From contig CAOLHI010001428.1 in assembly GCA_948474755.1 (NCBI GenBank), forward strand, positions 186,001-250,000: a stretch of DNA of 64,000 bases. The letters are read 5' to 3'. Position numbers and translations under genes: made by a program. Below are positions 57,376 to 64,000 of the stretch, piece by piece. Below the pieces are notes generated by a model. That model did no database searches, was not told the DNA's origin, and saw only the letters and a list, made by a program, of their open reading frames with translations. The number at the start of each line of letters is the position of its first letter. The stretch's first letter is position 1. The stretch comes from Ctenosaura bakeri (lineage: Eukaryota > Chordata > Lepidosauria > Squamata > Iguanidae).

Positions 57376-58231
57376 ACTGAACAGTTCCAACCATCCATTC
57401 AAGGTTGTTTATCATCAACAGTCTGTGTGATATCTGATGTTGTCTATACAGCAGTTTTTTGTATTCATGCTCCCACATCTGAAGAAAGGATCTGCATTTA
57501 GAAACATAATAGGCATAGACCAGTTCAACAAGCTTTTAAGAATTTGAGACATAGATCTGGTATCTCTGTTTAAACCCCTGTGTAACCACACTCTTTTTGA
57601 TCATCACTTGAAGCCAGGAGGTAGTGACTTTTGACCTCCAGGTGTTCAGCAGAGCCTTCTGGCATGAGTTGGGGTTAGTCAGTTCAAGTACACAGGTAGG
57701 ACAACAAAAGTATGATGAATAAGAAAACAGCAATGTATCCTAAGAGAAAAGGCTGAGGAATGAACAGATCATGGGAGGCAGGATGGTAGGAAGCTGTAGC
57801 AGAGAAAGATTCTGGAAGCAGTTCTGAAGAGGATTTTCAGTCCAGATTGTCAGAAGAAAGCTGGCTGGAAGGCAGTGACAATCAGGAAAAGGAAACCGAA
57901 TTACTTCTTTGCTGTTTCCCAATATAAAAAGAAGACTTAAAGGGAACGGGCCATTTAAAATCTCGTAGTTGAAAGTAATTCATCCCTGGTAACTAAGATT
58001 CCAAAGTTGGGAGACTCTTTACAACTATTCATTCTTTGAGTTTAGTACCTCCTGATCAGAGATACAAATTAAAGATCTAAAATCAAAATGTTGTTTGCTG
58101 CAGCTCATTTAGAGGTAGCAATGTGATGAAACTCTTTACGGAAGCTCACCTTGAACACTTGGATTGATAGAGTGTGGTCTGTTCTTCTCTTGGAAAAACT
58201 AACCTACAACATCAATCATATTACTAAAAAA
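57376..58231. other. No gene recognised
   Basis: AT-rich unique-looking sequence. Confidence 0.5.
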
Positions 58232-58679
58232 TGAGTTGTTTGCTTGTAGTGGCAAGGAAATGATGAAGACCTTCAGGTTGTTCCAAAACAGAAAGCTTTA
58301 TTTTCCAAACCTTTTATTTACTGCGCAGGGCAAGCAGCGGAAATACAATGTCCAAAACTGCCCGCCCCGATTGATTAAAACACTTAGTTCTTATACCTTT
58401 GGTCAACAGCGTCAGCAATCAATCACATTTCTAGTCTACGTCAGCCATCACATTTGGAGCTTAATACCACCCCCAAAACAAGGGAACAAAGGCCTCAGTC
58501 ACCAAATAACACAAAGATGAGGCGAAAGTGTATGCTTGACTCCCTTTTACTTCCCAGGCACCTAAGCATAGTGTTACAAGGCCAATCATACTTTCAAACC
58601 GAGATAAGGCAGGGACATCTGCTGTCCAATTCACTTATTTTTCTACTCATGCAGTACTTCTCTGAATTTAACTCTTTCA
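58232..58679 (-). repeat. ERV 3' LTR
   Basis: 448 bp on the minus strand, from TGAAAGAG (58679) to AACAACTCA (58232). It has TATAAG near 58390 and AATAAA near 58302, giving U3-R-U5. It is immediately preceded by the polypurine tract. No second LTR copy was seen. Confidence 0.82.
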
Positions 58680-58690
58680 TTCCCCCCTTC
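58680..58690 (-). promoter_or_regulatory. ERV polypurine tract
   Basis: GAAGGGGGGAA on the minus strand, directly before the LTR TG. In retroviruses it primes plus-strand DNA synthesis. Confidence 0.85.
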
Positions 58691-58726
58691 ATGCCAAATT
58701 CAATTCCTTGCAATTTGAAGCATGCG

Positions 58727-59900
58727 CTATTTCCCTATTGCCTTTATAACACAAAAGATACATAGCAGCAGTAGGATTCCTCCAGCAGTCAAGTATACAA
58801 AACCTGTGAACAGGGCTTTCAGACCCACGGTTTTAGGGGAAAGATTTATTGTGCACAATTCCATCCTCCCTAACACTGTCTCACAGATACCATTGTATTC
58901 CTTTCAAACACAGAGAGATTTCAATCAAAGCATATACTGCAGCCTTTCCCTCTATTACTCTAATCATTACAGATTGAAAACTATTTAACATGCAGAGTAC
59001 AGAAAAGCAGATTTAGTAAGGCCATTATTTATGCACAAAGCAATTCTACAAACAGTGTCTTTTACCCATACTTACTTAGGGAACCAGATAATCATGTCCA
59101 CATGCCTGCAGAGTACAAGAATGACTTTCTAACATTGAATACTGCTAAATGTATTTTCCCTCTTCACAATCAAATTCATTTACACAATAGTAAGACAGTT
59201 CAACCAATTTCATGCTGGGCTACCTTCATTGGTTGGTGCCCTGGGTGAAAGGTGATACCCTCAGTGGCCACACCAATTCATCCCAGAAGACAAACCATAT
59301 ACCCATTTACCATTGTAAAAGCTGGTTTCTTTCTAGAACTCATTTATGGAGGACCAGGCCCCCCTTTTCCCATATAACCTCAATAAAACCATTGCTATAA
59401 CTAAAGGAAAAGTCAACATTGGGATGCTTTCCTTGGCAGGCCTGTAGAGATTCAGGGATTTCAAACTTTACATAACAATTGGGATAGTCTCCTAAGCTTA
59501 GCCCATTAGAACATACTCAGTCATTACTGACATTCAGGGTGTTCAAGATCTGATTGACCAGTTGGTGAAACCAATTCACTTCCCAGCCTCTCCTGCCCAG
59601 CATTCTCATCATCACCATCATTACCAGCAATTACCATATACACATATCTTCCAACCCCACAGAACATCCATCTGTAGTGATAAAACAGGCAGGCCAGGCT
59701 TCCTGCCCCTCCTATGCCTGCCACAACCCATAATATTGTCTCCAACATTCAGGGATCGGGCCGTGTGTAGAGCAGTGTGTACGTCCCAGGTCACACCTGC
59801 AACAGGGCCTAGTCCCCGCCTTCTTCCTCTCCAGTTGCTAAGTCTGACCGTACGTAGAGCCTGACAGCTTCCAGGTGTGTGTCAGGCAATAAGGTCTAGC
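58727..59900 (-). pseudogene. ERV env remains
   Basis: The stop codon is at 58727-58729, 37 bp before the polypurine tract. Just before it is a hydrophobic segment that begins FVYLTAGGILLLL (a transmembrane anchor) with a short basic tail. Further upstream, open pieces near 59390-59520 with paired cysteines look like surface-protein fragments. 59524-59748 carries a hydrophobic stretch (AGIGGAGSLACLF) that may be a leader. Many stops and frameshifts; no intact protein. Confidence 0.68.
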
Positions 59901-60059
59901 TTAGATTTCTTCATTCACCAGTTGCGGATCTGACTGTGCTTAGAGTGACCAATTTCTCCTGGTCTGGCCACAGCAGAGTCTAGTCCAATTTTCTCTCCCC
60001 CCTTCGTCTGGAGATCTTCAGTTTCAGAGGATTTTACAACCCAATCAGTAAAGGCTCTC

Positions 60060-60190
60060 TTAGCCTGGCATAAAGTATCCAAAGCTTCAACCCTGCTACC
60101 TTTACAGCTGTAGGGGCAACCAGCAACCCCAAAAATCCCCTCCACCTATGACCCAGTTGCACTCTAAGGGGAATCTCATTCCCACATTTT
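60060..60190 (-). pseudogene. ERV pol remnant, integrase C-terminus
   Basis: Translates as LLVAPTAVKVAGLKLWILYAR, matching the C-terminal DNA-binding region of gamma-type integrases (TPTAVKV-G...WIH motif). It sits just upstream of env as in a provirus. Confidence 0.7.
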
Positions 60191-61539
60191 CTCCCTTGTT
60201 GTACTCAGAGCTTTCCCTAATCTACTAACTCTCCCTTATATGTCTCCTTGACCCCACCCAAAATGGCCTCATGTTTTGGCTTGAAAGGGAACAAACAGCC
60301 TTATGGTTCTGTGAGGTGTGCACCTCATCCTATGCCATCCTATGACGGGGCTCTGGGAAGAACAAAAATACTCCTTGTTTTTCTGTTGTGGGCTGCACAT
60401 GGAATAAAAGTGAAAAGCCTCTGTAAAATGGGCTAGGTAGATGGTGATATCATATCACTTGCCCTGTGTTGGCATCCAGTCCAAAGACATAGCCAGGGCT
60501 GTTGTTTGGGCCATACACGTTGAACTACTGTTTCTTCGGGATTTTTTCCCATTTCCTCCACTTCTCCTGAGTTCTAGGTCTGCAGGTACAATGTGACTTC
60601 CAGGTGATTCCTAGAACGGTGGTTCTTGCCTTTGGTGATCCTGTGGACAGATGCAGGTCTGTTGCTCTTGAGCATATGTGGTGTGTGGGCCTTTAGGGCT
60701 GTTGTTGGTCCTTTAGCTGTCTCACAGCTTGCATCTCTCTTTCTCTCTCCCTTGCCTTTTCAGTCAGCGTCCTTCAGCTGCAGTTCCACTTCCAGCCTGG
60801 AGGGGCGCACAATCACCTCCAGAAGTGCCCCCTTATTTCCCCCTTCCAGCTCAGAGGTGCACCATCACCTCTCCTCCCAGCTTACTCGTAGGGGTGCTCT
60901 GTCACCTCCTCCATCCAGCTGAGGCTGCGCTTAGGGAGCCATTCCAATCTCCACCTTATCGGGGACTGGTGAGGGGGCACTCCTTTGCTGCTTGGACTGC
61001 CAACTTTCCTTTTCCAGAATGTCACAACTCCAAGCCCTTGCCCTTCTCTGTCTGTGGGATGAGGAACAAAATTTTTCCTCTTAACTGCTGGCCACTGACA
61101 GTATTCTACTTCCATTAGTCCCTGCATCTGTCAGTTGGACCATCTTTTCTGCTTTCCCTTCCACCCCGTCCACATCCTTCTCTGACCTCTTCAGGCTCTC
61201 TTGCCTATATCTCTCCTGCCCCCACTGGGCACATTGGCTCTCAGAGACCCTCATCCTCTTCTGGGGTCTCTTATCTCTTCTGACCTCTGCTCCATCATTC
61301 GTTAACTTCTTTCTTTCTCCGCTTGACAGCCAGTCATAAATCTTGCTTCATAGAGCCTTACAATCGCAGGCCCTCTAAACCTTCCTTAATTGTTCTGTGG
61401 AATCCTGTATCCTGAAGCCTTTTCAAAACTTCCTAAGAGATTCCTCTGCTGCATCATATGAGAGGTTGCTAACAATAGGAGTCCCTTCAGATTCCTGGAG
61501 CCTCCTCCAAACACTCAGATAGCCTTGGGTTTTTACAAC
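60191..61539. other. Unassigned; possibly decayed ERV interior
   Basis: Pyrimidine-rich on plus. It could be degraded provirus, but no protease, RT or gag motif was recognised on the minus strand. Confidence 0.4.
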
Positions 61540-61657
61540 AGCCCACAGCTCCCAGTATTTCCAGGCGGTCCCCATCCAAGTACTAACCAGGCCTGACCCT
61601 GCTTAGCTTCCGAGATCAGACGAGATCGGGCGTGTTCAGGGTGGTATGGCCGTAGGC
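61540..61657 (-). pseudogene. 5S rRNA pseudogene, near full length
   Basis: On the minus strand the sequence begins GCCTACGGCCATACCACCCT and keeps GATCTCGTCTGATCTCGGAAG and AAGCTAAGCAGGG (A-box region). It runs to a 3' end that pairs only partly with the 5' end. One base is missing in the C-box (GGATGGGGACCG instead of GGATGGGAGACCG), there are about four changes near the 3' end, and no T-run terminator follows. No SINE body is attached. Most likely a processed or dispersed pseudogene; a functional variant gene is less likely. Confidence 0.85.
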
Positions 61658-64000
61658 AGCTAAGCCTCTCTTTTCAGCTCCCTTCGGTTTCATGCAGCTT
61701 TTTCCTACATGTTAGATGGCACCTCCTACTGGCCACCGTTCTGCAGCATCCCCTCCCTCTCCTCTCAGGTAGGAAAGGGCAGTCAGGGATTGTGGTTTCC
61801 TGTAATTCTCCACTCACAACTTTAAACCGCAGAGTCTGACACTGGGAAGAATTCCTAGTGTATTCAGATCCCATCAGGGGTCCATCAAGACACTCTCCCC
61901 CTTGTCCATGCCTGTGGGAGTTCTCTCCTGGATGATCCGCTCTACCTGCTAAATAATTTGGCTCCTTTCTTCAGTAGTGATTGGCAATCTTGCCAGTTAG
62001 GCATGCGCATTGCCATGATGCTAGAACACAGTTCTACTATCTTTCAATTCAACAGATCAGACGTGGTGAAGGGCACATATGCATAAGCCTAACAGGTATG
62101 TAGGGAGGTGTTGTGGATTTGGCATCATCTGAGTTAGCTGCCTCAATAGAAGGCAACTGCATTCCTAGCCCGAATGTCCACAGGCCAATCTCCCTATTAA
62201 AGGGAGGTTACAATTTCCCTAAGTTGTTGAGTAGCTTCTTTAATAAAAATCATGACACCATGGCTTCTGGTTCTGCTGCTTAGAATCCTCAGGCAGCCTC
62301 TCTGGTGGGGTCTGCCGCTACTCCCCATCCTCCCCCTCCTTCTCATTGCAAGCTGGGGGTGGGGAAGAACTGCTGCAGCCATTTCTACTTTTTTCTCTTC
62401 CATGCAAAAGCAGGCGGGTCTTTCATGAAACGCTATTCTTTTGCTCTTCCCCCTCCCTGTCTGTCTCCTCAGGGAGAGGCAGTTTCCTGTTGGTGTGTTT
62501 AATTCCCCCGGGGGGGGCACCCAATATTTTACTTCTCTTGTTACTACAATTCCCATGTGCCCCAAAGTTCGTATGCTAAATGCTTTTTTTTTTTAAAATT
62601 ATTGTCAAATAGAGATTTGCAGCCCCCTTTTTTTTCTTTTTCTTTTTTCTCTTTTTAACTAAGTTGTTGACATAATAATGCCAGAATTGCAAATTCACGC
62701 TCCTCATTCCCTCCGTCTCAAGAGGGGGAGGGTTGCATTCAGCCCGATGGCCACAAGGAGTGAGAGAAAAAGCCATGTCTTTTGGAGAAGCAGCCTTCCC
62801 TGTGCTAAAGCTGCATTGTAATCTTGTTTTCTCTCTTTGATGTAGAAATGTATCAAAAAGGTAGACACAACTGCTGCCACACTAGAAAGAATAGTTCATT
62901 GTTCATTGTAAGGGAAAAACGAAACTAACGCCTCTTGTATGACATGTTTGTCTATACGGGCTCTCAAGGTGAGGTTTTTGCTTTGTTTTTGTTGTTTTTC
63001 CCTTCTTCTCCAGATGCAGCTTTTCTCTGTGCTTAGAGAAAACACTGGGACTCTGTATTGTTTAGAAATGTTGCAAAAAGTACTGGAGGAGAAGTTTCCA
63101 AAGTTCTCTCTTTTTTTTTTTTTTCCTATTCTTTTCCTTCTATGTGAGCCCAAGGGGGGGGATTCTTGATGGCTGAAGAGTTTAAAACATGAAACAGACA
63201 GCTGTCACCAGAGTCTTCAGCAATGTTTTCCAAAACTTCGCCATCCTGTATTCATTTACCTGAAAACCTGCTTTTTTGTTATTATTATTATTTTTCCTTG
63301 CTTCTATGACATCCTCACTCAGCCTGGCAGGCTGAAAATGAGTTATCGGAACTATCTTCATAGCCCTCCCTATGTACACACTGACAGAATTCTTAAGCAT
63401 TTGGCTAAGAAACTTCCATTCTCCAAAAACCAGCAACTATGGAGTTAACATTTGGAGGAGGAAGGAGGGGTGGGGGGGGTAGTACTGCTTCCAGCAACAC
63501 AGGAGAGATAGAGAGAGGGAGGGGCAAGCAAAGAGATGCCGCTTTTGCTTACACACACACAAGCCTTTGGGGGAAAAAAATTTCTTTCATCAAATCAGTG
63601 TTTTTCTGCCACTTCTAAGAATCTGCTTAAAAGTGCATCTCTTTTCTCAGCCCTTTTCACTCACCCCCCTTTCCTGCTCTGAAACTGAGCTAAACAGTTT
63701 GAGCTGAACAACCAGGTAGAATAAACAATTGAGGTAGGAAACCTTTAAGTTCCTATGCCAACTGCTTTTTCAAAAGCTTGTTGCTTCCTTTTTTTTTTTC
63801 TCCTGAAAGTCCTTTGACTTTTGAAGTGCCAGTCCATGGGATACTCCCTCTGCCTCTTGCAGAGTGATTTTCTTTCCAGTTGATTGAATCACCGACCTGT
63901 GCATTTGGAGAAAACAATGAAACCCTATTGTTTCCTCACTATTTCTCATTAACACCTAGGGCTTGCTTCATCATTTCCATACTGACTTAATTTCTGCTAT
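61658..64000. other. No gene recognised
   Basis: Contains T/C-rich runs (62583-62660, 63109-63128) and GA-rich or G-rich patches (63450-63530). A PBS-like stretch near 62497-62516 was considered but not accepted. It could be upstream sequence of a gene beyond the window, but no exon can be supported. Confidence 0.45.

Larger units (their letters stand above)
58232..60190 (-). mobile_element. Endogenous retrovirus 3' part, gamma-type
   Basis: On the minus strand, from high to low coordinate: the C-terminal end of integrase, env remains, a polypurine tract and a 3' LTR. This is the normal retroviral order. The gamma-type integrase GPY/F-like region suggests a gammaretrovirus-like element. gag, most of pol and a 5' LTR are not recognised in this window. 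It is a broken fossil. Confidence 0.78.

Noticed and set aside
60626..61127. Possible host exon or gag gene
   Set aside because: Open frames on both strands but no family motif; proline- and serine-rich translation is expected from CT-rich DNA.
61540..61657. Functional 5S rRNA gene
   Set aside because: C-box deletion, 3' changes and no T-run terminator make a pseudogene more likely.
62494..62520. Stretch resembling a retroviral primer-binding site on the minus strand
   Set aside because: Only about two thirds matched a proline-type site by eye, and no LTR is present on its upstream side.
1..64000. CRISPR arrays, bacterial operons, riboswitches
   Set aside because: The sequence is a vertebrate nuclear genome by its repeat content; no regularly spaced repeats with unique spacers were seen.

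Overview
The window reads as a squamate reptile (lizard-like) nuclear genome. It carries a Sauria-type tRNA SINE, a 5S-rRNA-derived SINE, BovB, an L1 of lizard type, CR1 and L2 LINE pieces, PIF/Harbinger DNA transposons and gamma-type endogenous retrovirus remains. I found no host protein-coding exon. The stretch is best read as intergenic or intronic DNA made of repeats of different ages separated by AT-rich unique sequence. The species cannot be fixed from this window alone.

Layout. 1-660 is a reverse-strand CR1 reverse-transcriptase fragment and 1730-2165 a reverse-strand L1 fragment. 4540-8505 is a nested pair: a BovB element split by a 5'-truncated L1 (4856-8100), with a 10-bp target-site duplication on both sides. 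8611-8834 is a reverse tRNA SINE.

The centrepiece is 10129-18235, an 8.1-kb, GC-rich, intron-bearing PIF/Harbinger transposon with TIR core CCCTTTTCGCATG. It holds three gene units: a Myb/SANT-like gene on the minus strand (12902 to 10931), a second and different Myb/SANT-like gene on the plus strand (13304 to 15499), and a DDE transposase on the minus strand (17815 to 16223). Each has its own poly(A) signal. The two Myb genes diverge from one shared interval, and the plus Myb gene and the transposase converge. A 26-bp perfect palindrome sits just upstream of the transposase. All three genes carry damage (stops, frameshifts), but the catalytic D, D and E codons and several in-phase splice junctions are still readable. 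Known Harbinger elements usually encode one transposase and one Myb-like protein, so the second Myb-like gene is the most unusual thing here.

Downstream lie at least five roughly 410-bp non-autonomous elements (24720, 27729, 45205, 50002, 52370) whose TIRs match the autonomous element. Four have exact 3-bp duplications (TAA or CAA). A second, short palindromic MITE family (18838, 20715, 23816, 51542) has TIR GGCCATTTCYGCAC; the intact copy has a TGA duplication. The rest is L2-like LINE pieces (35130-36960), a probable solo LTR (41783-42542), a LINE RT tail (53060-53570), a Sauria SINE (57162-57375), a reverse-strand gamma-type ERV 3' end (LTR, PPT, env and integrase remains, 58232-60190) and a near-full-length 5S rRNA pseudogene (61540-61657). 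61658-64000 has no recognisable gene.

Together these parts record transposon activity: LINEs supplied the machinery for SINE spread, and the Harbinger element is the plausible former source of transposase (and perhaps Myb-like DNA-binding partners) for the local MITEs.
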